Shown: positions 15,675-26,280 of the stretch, one piece after another
How the letters are laid out: the number at the start of each line of letters is the position of its first letter
Numbering within the stretch: the first letter of the stretch is position 1
Source: a bacterium YEK0313
Lineage (GTDB): Bacteria > Pseudomonadota > Alphaproteobacteria > Rhizobiales > Phreatobacteraceae
Length of the DNA: 64,000 nucleotides
Assembly (NCBI GenBank): GCA_000751295.2
Contig: CCMO02000001.1
Coordinates: 2,839,501 to 2,903,500, forward strand
Direction: 5' to 3'
The notes under the pieces: generated by a model
The model's input: the letters and a program-made list of their open reading frames with translations, nothing else
The model's database searches: none
What the model was told of the DNA's origin: nothing
Made by a program: the position numbers and the translations under genes

Positions 15675-16766
15675 ATGAGTCTCGTCCTCGATACCGTGTC
15701 GAAGTTCGTGGCCACGGCCCGGCATCTCGACGCGGTGTCGATGCGACTGGAACGCGGCAGCCTCAATGTGCTGCTCGGCGCGACGCTGGCCGGCAAGACC
15801 AGCCTGATGCGCATCATGGCGGGCCTCGACATGCCGACCTCCGGCCGGGTCCTGATGGACGGCGTCGACGTGACCGGCGTGCCGGTGCAGCGGCGCAACG
15901 TCGCGATGGTCTACCAGCAGTTCATCAACTACCCCTCGATGAGCGTGTTCGAGAACATCGCTTCGCCGCTGCGGGTGAAGGGCGTCGCGCGCGGCGAGAT
16001 CGAGGCGCGCGTCGCCTCGGCGGCGCGGCTGCTGAGGCTCGAACCTTATTTGAAGCGCATGCCGCTCGAGCTTTCCGGCGGCCAGCAGCAGCGCACCGCC
16101 ATCGCCCGCGCCCTCATGAAGGGCGCAGATCTCGTGCTGATGGACGAGCCCCTCGCCAATCTCGACTACAAGCTGCGCGAGGAACTGCGCGAGGAGCTGC
16201 CGCGCATCTTCGAAGCGTCCGGCGCGATCTTCGTCTATGCCACAACGGAGCCGGCCGAAGCCCTGATGCTGGGCGGCGCCACCGCGACCCTCCATGAAGG
16301 GCGGCTGACCCAGTTCGGCCCGTCGGGCGAGGTCTATCGCGAGCCGCACGACCGGATCACCGCCGAGGTCTTCTCCGATCCGCCGCTCAACGCCATCGCC
16401 GCGGCGAAGCGTGGTGCCGAGCTCGACTTCGGCCCCTTCGGCCGGCTGCCGGCCGGGCGTTTCGCCGACGTCGCCGACGGCGGCTACGTCCTCGGCTTCC
16501 GCCCCCACCAGCTCTCGCTCGATCCGCTCGCCGCAGGCGCGCTGGCCTTGCCCGCGACGGTGCGCGTCTCCGAGATCACCGGCTCGGAAAGCTTCGTCCA
16601 CCTGGCGGCCGGGGATCACCTGCTGGTGGCGCTGGCCCCGGGCGTGCGCCTGCTCGAGCCCGATCAGCCGATCACCTGCTGGCTCGATCCGCAGCGCGCC
16701 TTCCTGTTCGATGCCGGCGGCACGCGTGTCGACCGGCGGCCGGCGGCCGGGGAGGGCGTGCGATGA
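15675..16766 (+). CDS. glpS: Glycerol ABC importer ATPase GlpS
   Basis: 363 residues, an MalK-type ATPase with C-terminal OB-like regulatory domain. Walker A is GATLAGKT (35-42), the signature LSGGQQQRTAIARAL and Walker B LVLMDEPLANLD are intact. The Q-loop reads VYQQFINYPSMSVFENIASPL. It pairs with the second ATPase encoded next (four-base overlap), as in the Rhizobium leguminosarum GlpSTPQUV system for glycerol uptake. Confidence 0.88.
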   Translation: MSLVLDTVSKFVATARHLDAVSMRLERGSLNVLLGATLAGKTSLMRIMAGLDMPTSGRVLMDGVDVTGVPVQRRNVAMVYQQFINYPSMSVFENIASPLRVKGVARGEIEARVASAARLLRLEPYLKRMPLELSGGQQQRTAIARALMKGADLVLMDEPLANLDYKLREELREELPRIFEASGAIFVYATTEPAEALMLGGATATLHEGRLTQFGPSGEVYREPHDRITAEVFSDPPLNAIAAAKRGAELDFGPFGRLPAGRFADVADGGYVLGFRPHQLSLDPLAAGALALPATVRVSEITGSESFVHLAAGDHLLVALAPGVRLLEPDQPITCWLDPQRAFLFDAGGTRVDRRPAAGEGVR

Positions 16767-17848
16767 CCGCGATCACCCTGGAGCGGCTCGCCCATTCCTA
16801 TCTCGCCAATCCGGGCGAGGCGGCGGCGGACTGGGCGCTGAAGGAGCTCGACTTCACCTTCCGCCATGGCGGCGCCTATGCCCTGCTCGGTCCTTCGGGC
16901 TGCGGCAAGACCTCGCTGCTCAACATCATTTCCGGCCTGGTTTCGCCCACCCGCGGCCGGCTGAAGTTCGACGGCCGCGACGTGACGGAGGAGACGACCG
17001 TCCAGCGCAACATCGCCCAGGTCTTCCAGTTTCCCGTCGTCTACGACACCATGACGGTCGGCGAGAACCTCGCTTTTCCGTTGAAGAACCGGCGCATGGA
17101 CCCGGCCGGCATCAAGCGGCGCGTGGCCGAGATCGCCGATCTGCTCGATCTGACGCGCGACCTCGACCGCAAGGCGCGCGGGCTCACCGCCGATGCCAAG
17201 CAGAAGATATCGCTCGGCCGCGGCCTCGTCCGCTCCGACGTGTCGGCGATCCTGTTCGACGAGCCGCTCACCGTCATCGATCCGCATCTCAAATGGGAAC
17301 TGCGCTCGAAGCTGAAGGTGATCCATCGCCAGCTCGACGTCACCATGATCTACGTCACGCACGACCAGACCGAGGCGCTGACCTTTGCCGATACGGTGGT
17401 GGTCATGTCCGAGGGCCGGGTGCTGCAGGCGGGCACCGCGGCGGAGCTGTTCGAGCGGCCGGCCCACGCTTTCGTCGGCAATTTCATCGGCTCGCCGGGC
17501 ATGAACTTCATTCCCTGCGCCGTGTCGGGCGCCGAGGCCGTCATCGGCGGCGCGGCCGTGTCGCTTGCCCGCCGCTATGGCCGGCTCGATGGCCGGGTGG
17601 AGCTCGGCATCCGGCCCGACCATGCCCGGCTCGGCCCGGCCGGGGCGGGCCTTGCCGCGCGGCTGCTGCGCATCGAGGACCTCGGCCGCGTCAGGCTCGC
17701 GCGGGTCGCGGTGGCCGGCGCGCCGGCCGCGGTCACCGTCCCGGAAGGGTTCGAGCCGGCGGGCGAGGCCGTGTCGGTGCTGCTCGATGCCCGGCGCATC
17801 AACATCTACGTGGACGGAAGGCTGGTCGACCCGGCGGAGGAGGCCTGA
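16763..17848 (+). CDS. glpT: Glycerol ABC importer ATPase GlpT, with altered signature motif
   Basis: 361 residues. Walker A GPSGCGKTS and Walker B AILFDEPLTVIDPH are good, and the switch histidine is in YVTHDQTEAL. The ABC signature, LSGGQ in the partner, is replaced by LTADAKQKISLGRGL. In a GlpS-GlpT heterodimer this would leave one of the two composite ATP sites non-canonical. The start codon overlaps the glpS stop by four bases. Confidence 0.87.
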   Translation: MTAITLERLAHSYLANPGEAAADWALKELDFTFRHGGAYALLGPSGCGKTSLLNIISGLVSPTRGRLKFDGRDVTEETTVQRNIAQVFQFPVVYDTMTVGENLAFPLKNRRMDPAGIKRRVAEIADLLDLTRDLDRKARGLTADAKQKISLGRGLVRSDVSAILFDEPLTVIDPHLKWELRSKLKVIHRQLDVTMIYVTHDQTEALTFADTVVVMSEGRVLQAGTAAELFERPAHAFVGNFIGSPGMNFIPCAVSGAEAVIGGAAVSLARRYGRLDGRVELGIRPDHARLGPAGAGLAARLLRIEDLGRVRLARVAVAGAPAAVTVPEGFEPAGEAVSVLLDARRINIYVDGRLVDPAEEA

Positions 17849-17851
17849 TCC

Positions 17852-18741
17852 ATGCAGAAGATCGCCGACAACCGCGCCTGGTACCTGGTCCTGCCGGTCG
17901 TCCTGCTGGTCGCGTTCAACGCGCTGGTCCCGCTGATGACCGTCGTCAACTATTCGGTCCAGGATACGTTCGGCAACAACCAGTTCTTCTGGAACGGCAT
18001 CGGCTGGTTCCAGGAGGTGCTCGATCCAAGTTCATCTGTCGGCCAGCGCTTCTACGACGCACTCGGCCGCAACCTCCTGTTCTCGGCCATCGTGCTCGCC
18101 ATCGAGGTGCCGCTCGGCATCATGGTGGCGCTCTCCATGCCGAAGGCGGGCCGCGGGGTGGCCTGGACGCTGGTCCTGATGGCACTGCCGCTGCTCATTC
18201 CATGGAATGTCGTCGGCACCATCTGGCAGGTCTTCGCGCGCGGCGACATCGGCCTGCTCGGCTATGTCGTGAACCGGCTCGGCATCGACTACAACTATGC
18301 CAACGGCATCCTGGCGGCCTGGGTTACCATCATCGTGATGGACGTCTGGCACTGGACGAGCCTCGTCGCGCTCCTGTGCTATGCCGGCCTGAAATCCATT
18401 CCCGACGCCTATTACCAGGCTGCCAAGATCGACGGCGCCTCGCGCTGGGCGGTGTTCCGCACGATCGAACTGCCGAAGATGAACCGCGTGCTGCTGATCG
18501 CCGTGCTTTTGCGCTTCATGGACAGCTTCATGATCTATACCGAGCCCTTCGTCGTTACCGGCGGCGGCCCGGGCAACACGACCACCTTCCTGTCGATCGA
18601 TCTCGTCAAGATCGCCCTCGGCCAGTTCGACCTCGGCAAGGCCGCGGCGCTGTCGATCATCTACAATGTCATCGTGCTCACCGTCTGCTGGGTCTTCTAC
18701 ACCGTCATGACCCAGGGCGAGGCGCCGCGGGAGGGCGAGCC

Positions 18742-18745
<4 letters not shown>
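17852..18745 (+). CDS. glpP: Glycerol ABC importer permease GlpP
   Basis: 297 residues, an MalF-type inner-membrane permease with about six helices. The coupling motif follows the usual pattern near residues 190-205 (YYQAAKIDGASRWAVFRTIELP). It forms the translocation channel with GlpQ. Spacing to glpT is three bases and it overlaps glpQ by four. Confidence 0.9.
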
Positions 18746-19532
<787 letters not shown>

Positions 19533-19533
<1 letters not shown>

Positions 19534-19832
19534 TGGCCGACTGGTTCGCGCAGACCTTCGCCTGGATGGCCTGGACCTGGCAGACCGCTCTGCTGTTTGC
19601 CGCGCTGTTCGCGACGCTCGCGGTCATGACCGTGCTCGCCGTCCGTCGCCCCGAGGCGGAGCGGGCGGGGGTTCTGCGCATCGGCACGACGCGCGGCGAC
19701 CGCCTGTTTCTCTCGATCCTCAGCGCGGCGATCATCCACCTTGTGTGGATCGCCGGCGGCGGCGCCTCCGTGCTCTGGGGCGCGACGCTTCTGTCGTTCG
19801 TCTGGGCGATCGGAGTGTTCCGATACGTCTGA
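19533..19832 (+). CDS. glpU: DUF2160 integral membrane protein of the glycerol importer
   Basis: 99 residues with three predicted membrane helices (WMAWTWQTALLFAALFATLAV; DRLFLSILSAAIIHLVWIAGG; VLWGATLLSFVWAIGVFRYV). The DUF2160 family is regularly encoded between permease and binding protein in GlpSTPQUV operons; its role is not established, and the symbol follows that operon order. Confidence 0.75.
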
Positions 19833-19891
19833 CGCCACATTCAAGAAAACCCGGCCAACGGGACGTGCAGGAGATCCCCAAGGAGAAGACG

Positions 19892-21652
19892 ATGGCTATC
19901 AAGATCAATAGAAGAGCATTCGTCGCGGGAACGTCGGCCGTCGTGGCCGCGCCCTACCTGTCGACGTCGGTGCGCGCCCAGGCCGATGCTGCCCGGCGCT
20001 GGATCGACAACGAGTTCCAGCCCTCGGTGCTGACCAAGGATCAGCAGATGGCGGAGATGGACTGGTTCATCAAGGCGGCGCAGCCCTATCGCGGCCAGGA
20101 GATCAACGTCGTCTCGGAGACGATCACCACGCATGAATACGAGGCGGGAACGCTGGCCAAGGCGTTCAGCGAGATCACCGGCATCAGGCTCAAGCACGAC
20201 CTGATCCAGGAGGGTGACGTCGTCGAGAAGGTCCAGACGCAGATGCAGTCGGGGCGCAATGTCTACGACGCCTGGGTCAACGATTCCGATCTGATCGGCA
20301 CGCATTTCCGCTACCAGCAGGCGGTGCCGCTGACCGACTGGATGAGCGGCGATGGCAAGGACGTCACGCTGCCGACCCTCGACGTCGAGGACTTCATCGG
20401 CCGCTCGTTCACCACCGGCCCGGACGGCAAGCTCTACCAGCTGCCGGACCAGCAGTTCGCCAACCTCTACTGGTTCCGCTACGACTGGTTCCAGCGCCCG
20501 CAGATCCGCGAGGCCTTCAAGCGCCAGTTCAACTACGATCTCGGCGTTCCCGTGAACTGGTCGGCCTATGAGGACATTGCCGAGTTCTTCACCAATACGG
20601 TGAAGGAAATCGACGGCGTCCGCGTCTATGGCCACATGGACTACGGCAAGAAGGATCCCTCGCTCGGCTGGCGCTTCACCGACGCCTGGCTGTCCATGGC
20701 CGGCAACGGTGACCGGGGCATCCCGAACGGCATGCCGGTCGACGAATGGGGCATCCGCATGGAGGGCTGCAATCCGCGCGGCGCCCATATCGCCCGCGGC
20801 GGCGACACCAACGGGCCGGCGGCGGTCTATGCGGTCGAGAAATATGTCGAGTGGCTGAAGAAATACGCCCCTCCGGGCGCGGCGGGCATGACCTTCTCCG
20901 AATCCGGTCCGGTGCCCGCCCAGGGCAACATCGCTCAGCAGATGTTCTGGTACACCGCCTTCACTGCCGACATGGTCAAGGCCGGCCTGCCGGTCGTGAA
21001 CAGCGACGGCACCCCGAAATGGCGCATGGCGCCGTCGCCCAAGGGCTCCTATTGGCGCGAGGGCATGAAGCTCGGCTACCAGGATTGCGGCTCCTGGACG
21101 CTCCTGAAGTCGACGCCGGTCGAGCGGCGCAAGGCGGCCTGGCTCTACGCCCAGTTCTGCGTGTCCAAGTCGACCAGCCTGAAGAAGAGCCATGTCGGCC
21201 TCACCTTCATCCGCGAGAGCGACATCTGGCACCAGAGCTTCACCGACCGGGCCAAAAATCTCGGCGGCCTGATCGAGTTCTACCGTTCGCCGGCGCGCGT
21301 GCAGTGGACGCCGACCGGCAATAACGTGCCTGACTATCCGCGCCTCGCACAGCTCTGGTGGCAGAATATCGGCGATGCCTCCTCCGGTGCCAAGACGCCG
21401 CAGGCCGCCATGGATTCGCTCGCCGACGCCATGGACGACGTGATGATCCGCCTCGAGCGCTCGAACGTGCAGGGCGCCTGCGGGCCGCGCATCAATCCCA
21501 AGACCTCGGCCGAGGAATGGTATCGCCGGGCCGAGCAGGCCGGCACGATCGCGCCTCAGCGCAAGCTCGCCAACGAGAAGCCGCAGGGCCAGACCGTCGA
21601 TTACGACGGCCTGATCCGGTCCTGGCCGGCGACGCCGCCGAAGCGTAACTGA
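19892..21652 (+). CDS. glpV: Glycerol ABC importer substrate-binding protein
   Basis: 586 residues, a large extracytoplasmic binding protein. The N-terminus INRRAFVAGTSAVVAAPYLS, ending in VRAQ, has a twin-arginine pair, so export by Tat is likely. The mature protein shows cluster-1/cluster-D features (YQLPDQQFANLYWFRYDWF; DCGSWTLLKSTPVERRKAAW). AAGGAG lies six bases before ATG 19892. It closes the glp operon here; the glycerol kinase gene found next to such operons elsewhere does not follow. Confidence 0.9.
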   Translation: MAIKINRRAFVAGTSAVVAAPYLSTSVRAQADAARRWIDNEFQPSVLTKDQQMAEMDWFIKAAQPYRGQEINVVSETITTHEYEAGTLAKAFSEITGIRLKHDLIQEGDVVEKVQTQMQSGRNVYDAWVNDSDLIGTHFRYQQAVPLTDWMSGDGKDVTLPTLDVEDFIGRSFTTGPDGKLYQLPDQQFANLYWFRYDWFQRPQIREAFKRQFNYDLGVPVNWSAYEDIAEFFTNTVKEIDGVRVYGHMDYGKKDPSLGWRFTDAWLSMAGNGDRGIPNGMPVDEWGIRMEGCNPRGAHIARGGDTNGPAAVYAVEKYVEWLKKYAPPGAAGMTFSESGPVPAQGNIAQQMFWYTAFTADMVKAGLPVVNSDGTPKWRMAPSPKGSYWREGMKLGYQDCGSWTLLKSTPVERRKAAWLYAQFCVSKSTSLKKSHVGLTFIRESDIWHQSFTDRAKNLGGLIEFYRSPARVQWTPTGNNVPDYPRLAQLWWQNIGDASSGAKTPQAAMDSLADAMDDVMIRLERSNVQGACGPRINPKTSAEEWYRRAEQAGTIAPQRKLANEKPQGQTVDYDGLIRSWPATPPKRN

Positions 21653-21676
21653 GCCTCGGTTCGATCCGGACTGTCG

Positions 21677-21703
21677 GGAAGCGGGGGCCTGGCCTCCGCT
21701 TCC
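21677..21703 (+). terminator. Hairpin terminator of the glp operon
   Basis: An 11-bp stem (GGAAGCGGGGG / CCTCCGCTTCC, one G-U pair) with a 5-nt loop lies 24 bp after glpV. No T-run follows, so termination may need Rho or be partial. Confidence 0.5.
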
Positions 21704-21825
21704 TGCCGTTCGGGACGGCCGTCCCTTGGATGCATCGACGGGTCCCGCATCTGGCGTTGCGCCGGCCGCCGCCGCGCCGGACAGTTGCGCTCACCGTCGC
21801 CGCCTGCCGCAGGAGTTTCACGGCC

Positions 21826-23070
21826 ATGACCGCATCCGCTTCGCCGACATCTGATGCTGAAGCCACCGATCCGAAGGCCCTCGGCACGATGCAGGGCTTC
21901 CCGCCGCCGGCCGACCGGATCGTGGCCTTCGCCGACGGATCGTTCCGGTCGTTTCCGCAACTGCGCTGGGCCTGGAGCAACATGCGCCAGCTGGTGCCGA
22001 CGGTCGCGGTCTGGCGCGGGCCCGGGCCGGCCTCGGTGCTGCCGCGCGCCGAAACCGACCTCGGTCCGCTCCGTTTCGCCACCATGGACGGGCAGCCGAT
22101 GACCTTCGCGGAGGCGGTCGCCGCGACCTATGCCGACGGCATCCTGGTGCTGCACCGCGGCCGGGTCGTTTACGAGCGCTATTTCGGGGCGCTCGAAGCT
22201 CACAAGCCGCACATTGCCATGTCGGTCACCAAGTCCTTCGTCGGCACGCTGGCCGGCGCGCTCGTCGCCGACGGACTGGTCGATGCCGAGGCGCCTGTCA
22301 CCCGCTACGTGCCGGAACTCGGCCGCAGCGCCTTTGGCGATGCCAGCGTCCGGCAGGTCATGGATATGACCACCGGCCTTCGCTACACCGAGGTCTATAC
22401 CGACGAGACCTCCGGTGTCTGGGGCCTGCGCAAGGCCAACGGCATGGCGGCCCGCGAGCCCGGCTATGCCGGCGCGGCGACGCTCTATGATTTCCTGGTG
22501 GCGCAGGAGAAGCAGGGCGAGCATGGCGCCGCTTTCGCCTACAAGACCGTCAATACCGACGTGCTCGCCTGGATTCTCAGGCGCGCGTCCGGCCGCTCGC
22601 TGGCCGACCTGCTCGCCGAGCGCGTCTGGTCGCAGCTCGGCGCCGAGGAGGACGCCTTCTTCACGGTGGATTCGGTCGGCACCGAGTCCGGCGGCGGCGG
22701 GCTCAACACGACCCTGCGCGATCTCGCCCGGTTCGGCGAGATGATGCGCTGCCGGGGCGCGTTCAACGGCCGGCAGATCGTTGCCGAAGGCGCGGTCGCC
22801 GACATCATGCGCGGCGCCGACCCCGGGAAGTTCAAGCCGGCCGGCTATGCGACGCTGCCCGGCTGGTCCTATCGGTCCATGTGGTGGGTCAGCCACAACG
22901 CGCACGGCGCCTATATGGCCCGCGGCATTCACGGCCAGTCGATCTATGTCGACCCCAAGGCCGAGATGGTCATCGTCCGCTACGGCTCGCATCCGCAGGC
23001 CGGCAATGTCGCCAATGATCCGGTCACTCTGCCGGCCTTCATGGCGGTCGCCAAGGCCCTGATGGCCTAG
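21826..23070 (+). CDS. Serine hydrolase of the beta-lactamase / 6-aminohexanoate-dimer hydrolase family
   Basis: 414 residues. The catalytic SxxK is S133-V-T-K136 (AMSVTKSFVG), followed by MTTGLRYTE around the conserved tyrosine region. The overall layout, with a GILVLHRGRVVYERYF strand before SxxK and GGGGLNTTLRDLARFGEMM after it, fits the COG1680 family that includes NylB and EstB-type esterases. No signal peptide is seen, so it is probably cytoplasmic. The substrate cannot be told. ATG 21826 has AGGAG ten bases upstream. Confidence 0.8.
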   Translation: MTASASPTSDAEATDPKALGTMQGFPPPADRIVAFADGSFRSFPQLRWAWSNMRQLVPTVAVWRGPGPASVLPRAETDLGPLRFATMDGQPMTFAEAVAATYADGILVLHRGRVVYERYFGALEAHKPHIAMSVTKSFVGTLAGALVADGLVDAEAPVTRYVPELGRSAFGDASVRQVMDMTTGLRYTEVYTDETSGVWGLRKANGMAAREPGYAGAATLYDFLVAQEKQGEHGAAFAYKTVNTDVLAWILRRASGRSLADLLAERVWSQLGAEEDAFFTVDSVGTESGGGGLNTTLRDLARFGEMMRCRGAFNGRQIVAEGAVADIMRGADPGKFKPAGYATLPGWSYRSMWWVSHNAHGAYMARGIHGQSIYVDPKAEMVIVRYGSHPQAGNVANDPVTLPAFMAVAKALMA

Positions 23071-23087
23071 CAGGCGCCGGCGGGGCC

Positions 23088-23660
23088 TCAGCGCGGCGCG
23101 ATCGTGCGCCAGCCATGGGCGACGGCGCGGCTGTCCCGGTCGAAGCGCCAGTAGTGGCCCTCATGCGGCTGGTCGAAGGCGCGGCTGATCGGCTGGCCGA
23201 GGCCGTGGCAGAGCAGCAGCGTGCCGACGCCGCCATGGGCGACGATGGCGACGTCGCCGGGGGCGGCTGCAGCCAGCACGCGCCCGACCGCCGCGACGAT
23301 GCGCGCCTGGGCGTCGATGGCGCGCTCCCAGCCCCGGACGCTCGCCTCCGGGGCGGCAAAGAAGGCGTCGGCGACCTTCTGGAACTCGGCCGGCGGCAGG
23401 AAGCCGGTGGCGCTCCGGTCGTTCTCGTGCAGGGCAGGTTCCACCATGACCGGCAGACCGAAGCGCGCGGCAAGGAGGCCGGCCGCCTCGATCGCCTTCG
23501 TCTCGTGGCTCGCCCAGACGCTGGTCAGCGCGGCGAGGTCCGGCATTGCGGCGAAGGCGCGCATGCGCCGGATGCCGGCTTCGGCGAGATGCCAGCGCGG
23601 CACCGGCACGCCGGGATCGACGACCACTTCTGGGTGGGTGATGAAAAATATCTGGGCCAT
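23088..23660 (-). CDS. Histidine phosphatase superfamily protein with a variant RHG motif
   Basis: 190 residues of the phosphoglycerate-mutase-like fold. The N-terminal motif, normally RHG, reads THP (FFITHPEVVVD), so the catalytic histidine H9 is kept but the neighbouring arginine is lost. The second histidine region VAHGG and the loop ALHENDRS are present. It may be an active but divergent phosphatase or have a binding role. It converges on the hydrolase gene upstream, 17 bp apart. Confidence 0.72.
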   Translation of the reverse strand: MAQIFFITHPEVVVDPGVPVPRWHLAEAGIRRMRAFAAMPDLAALTSVWASHETKAIEAAGLLAARFGLPVMVEPALHENDRSATGFLPPAEFQKVADAFFAAPEASVRGWERAIDAQARIVAAVGRVLAAAAPGDVAIVAHGGVGTLLLCHGLGQPISRAFDQPHEGHYWRFDRDSRAVAHGWRTIAPR

Positions 23661-23940
23661 GGCCTGTTCCCGGGGCGCCGCGCGGTGCGGGCCGTCCGCC
23701 TGTCATAGCGGGCGCGCGGGCTCTGGTGCCACGGCTGCGTGGTGGCGTCCATGCCCGCCGGCGAGGGTCGAAGTTCCTGGACATGGCGCGCGCAGGCGAC
23801 ATCGATCTCCGGATGCCGCGCCGGCCTGTCGGGACCGATTGCCCGTCGTCGATCGGATTCCGCTTTGCCGCGGCGCTGTGCTAGGCCTGGACCGCCTGGC
23901 CTCCGACGAGGCTCAAGGCCGTGCATCGGGATGAACCATC

Positions 23941-25233
23941 ATGACGCGACCGCGTGTGGTCATCGTTGGCGGCGGTTTCGGCGGCCTGGCCGCCGCGAAG
24001 GCGCTGCGCAAGGCGCCGGTCGACATCACGCTGATCGACCGGCGCAATCACCACCTGTTCCAGCCCTTGCTCTATCAGGTGGCGACGGCCGCTCTCTCGC
24101 CCGGCCAGATCGCCCAGCCCATCCGCTCGATCCTCAGGCGCCAGGCCAATGCCACGGTGCTGCTCGACGAGGTGGTGGGCGTCGATCGGGCCCGCAAACA
24201 TGTCATCGGCCGCCGCGCCGGCGAAATTCCCTACGACACGCTGATCCTCGCGACCGGCGCGACCCATGCCTATTTCGGCCACGACGAATGGGCCGAGACC
24301 GCGCCGGGGCTGAAGACGCTGGATGACGCGACGGCCATTCGCCGGCGCATCCTGGAGGCCTTCGAACAGGCCGAGCTTGCCACCGATCCGGCCGAGCGGG
24401 AGAGCTTCCTGACCTTCGCCGTGATCGGCGCCGGCCCGACCGGCGTCGAGATGGCCGGCGCCATTGCCGAGCTTGCCCGCCACACCCTGGCTGACGATTT
24501 CCGCAATATCGACCCGACCTCCGCGCGGGTCGTGCTGATCGAGGCCGGCCCGCGCGTGCTGCCGGCCATGCCGGAGACCCTGTCGGCGGCGGCCAAGGCC
24601 GGCCTCGAGCGGCTCGGCGTCAACGTCAGGCTCAACCTGGCCGTGACGGGCTGCTTTCCCGATCGTGTCGAAGCCGGTGCGACGACGCTGGCCTGCCGCA
24701 CCATCGTCTGGGCCGCCGGCGTGCGGGCGTCGCCGGTCGGTGTCTGGCTCGGCGGCGACGTCGCGCTCGACCGGGCCGGGCGGGTCGAAGTGAGCGCCGA
24801 CCTGTCGCTCGCGGGCTATCCGGAAATCTTCGTCGTCGGCGATGCAGCTCACGTCGTCGGCCCTGACGGCAAGCAGGTGCCGGGCATAGCCCCCGGCGCC
24901 AAGCAGCAGGGCGCCTATGTCGCGGCGCTGATCCGGGCTCGGCTGGAAGGGCGGACCTTGCCGGCCTTCCGTTATGTCGACCGGGGCAATCTCGCCACCA
25001 TCGGCCGCGGCGAAGCAGTGGTCGATCTCGGCTGGTTCCGCTTCAAGGGCTTCTTCGCCTGGGTCTTCTGGGGCCTCGTCCACATCTTCTTCCTGATCGA
25101 CTTCCACAACCGGATCTCGGTGATGTTCGACTGGATCTGGTCCTATGTCAGCTTTGGCCGCAATGTCCGTCTGATCACGGCGGGGGCGGGCGCACCCGAG
25201 CCGAAACAGCCGCCGCCGGCGGGGGAGATCTAA
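23941..25233 (+). CDS. ndh: Type II NADH:quinone oxidoreductase (NDH-2)
   Basis: 430 residues with two Rossmann motifs, VVIVGGGFGGLAAAKAL for FAD and FAVIGAGPTGVEMAG for NADH, and the NDH-2 landmarks HHLFQPLLYQVATAALSP and GVPGIAPGAKQQG-like sequence around residue 315. The C-terminal amphipathic helices (FFAWVFWGLVHIFFLIDFHNRISVMFDW) dock it on the cytoplasmic membrane face. It passes electrons from NADH to ubiquinone without proton pumping. It stands alone. Confidence 0.9.
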   Translation: MTRPRVVIVGGGFGGLAAAKALRKAPVDITLIDRRNHHLFQPLLYQVATAALSPGQIAQPIRSILRRQANATVLLDEVVGVDRARKHVIGRRAGEIPYDTLILATGATHAYFGHDEWAETAPGLKTLDDATAIRRRILEAFEQAELATDPAERESFLTFAVIGAGPTGVEMAGAIAELARHTLADDFRNIDPTSARVVLIEAGPRVLPAMPETLSAAAKAGLERLGVNVRLNLAVTGCFPDRVEAGATTLACRTIVWAAGVRASPVGVWLGGDVALDRAGRVEVSADLSLAGYPEIFVVGDAAHVVGPDGKQVPGIAPGAKQQGAYVAALIRARLEGRTLPAFRYVDRGNLATIGRGEAVVDLGWFRFKGFFAWVFWGLVHIFFLIDFHNRISVMFDWIWSYVSFGRNVRLITAGAGAPEPKQPPPAGEI

Positions 25234-25235
25234 GG

Positions 25236-25255
25236 ATCGCGCCGATCGGCGCGAT
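25236..25255. terminator. Palindromic hairpin between convergent genes
   Basis: ATCGCGCCGATCGGCGCGAT is a perfect 20-bp palindrome starting two bases after the ndh stop and facing the convergent DUF2182 gene. It could end transcription from both sides, but there is no T-run. Confidence 0.4.
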
Positions 25256-25297
25256 GGCCGGCGGACGCGCGGCGGCGAGCCCGATCCGCCTGTCCCT

Positions 25298-26152
25298 TCA
25301 GGCGAGGGCGGCGACCGCCTGCACGGTCAGCACCAGCCCGACCCCGACGGCGCCAGCACCGGTCGCGCGCGCGACCTCCTCGCCGCCAGGGGCAAGCCGC
25401 TCGGCGGTGATCGCGGCGGTCAGCACGGTCATCGCGGCAAGGTCCATGACGCCGCAGACCAGCAGGATGGCGGTGAGGCCGGCACTGCCGCCGACGCAAT
25501 GGCATCCGATCCGGAGGCCGTCTCGGAACGCGGCGAGCGGCCGCGTTTCCGCTTTCTGGCCGAGCCCCGGCAGCCGGCGCCAGCAGGCGAGATGCCGCGC
25601 CTTGGCCGCGCTGAACTGCGTCAGCGCGCCGGCAAGAACGACGACGGCGCCCGCCAATGGGACGAGGGTTGCGATCGTCGATTTCCGCAAGGCGGTTTCG
25701 GCGAGGGCCGTCCCGAGGGCGAATATGACGGCGCCGATGGCAAGCCAGACCGTGAAATAGCCGGTTGCGACCATCAGCATGAGCGCGCCGCGACGGGCCT
25801 TGCTCGCCGCGCCGACGGCGTGGCGGCAGCGCCAGAGCACGGGGGCGAGCGAGGGCAGCATCATCGCCACCATCATCACCAGCCACATGGCGACGAAGCC
25901 GGTGCCTGCGGCGGCCCAGCCTTCTCCGCACAACCGGATCCAGGGCATTGTCAGCACCCAGCCGCCGGGCATGGGAACGCCGGCCATGGCCGGCATGGCC
26001 GCGCACCAGAAGCCGGTCGCGCCGAAGCTTGCAAGGCTGACGGCGCCGGTGACGGCAAGGAAGCGTCGCCGCTTCGAGGCCTCGTCATCGGCTGGCCGAT
26101 CGGCCCGGTGCAGGCGCCGCGCGGTGCCGGCGCAAGGTGCAGGTGTTGCCAT
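25298..26152 (-). CDS. DUF2182 integral membrane protein
   Basis: About 284 residues with five to seven membrane helices. The segment FVAMWLVMMVAMMLPSLAPVLW is the methionine-rich hallmark of DUF2182, a predicted metal-binding membrane family; a CHCVGGSAGL motif follows in the C-terminal half. A role in metal handling is suggested by the family description only. ATG 26152 has AGAGG six bases upstream; ATG 26167 would add five residues. It is divergent from the regulator at 26281. Confidence 0.75.
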   Translation of the reverse strand: MATPAPCAGTARRLHRADRPADDEASKRRRFLAVTGAVSLASFGATGFWCAAMPAMAGVPMPGGWVLTMPWIRLCGEGWAAAGTGFVAMWLVMMVAMMLPSLAPVLWRCRHAVGAASKARRGALMLMVATGYFTVWLAIGAVIFALGTALAETALRKSTIATLVPLAGAVVVLAGALTQFSAAKARHLACWRRLPGLGQKAETRPLAAFRDGLRIGCHCVGGSAGLTAILLVCGVMDLAAMTVLTAAITAERLAPGGEEVARATGAGAVGVGLVLTVQAVAALA

Positions 26153-26280
26153 CCGCCGCCTCTTCATCACTCTTGTCGTGGTTCGCCCGGGCATCGCGGC
26201 TGCGCCGCCCGCCCGGCGGGTGACGACGAGGCTAGGACCGGGCCGACGCCGGCGAGAGTGACAAGTGTGACGGGATATTC

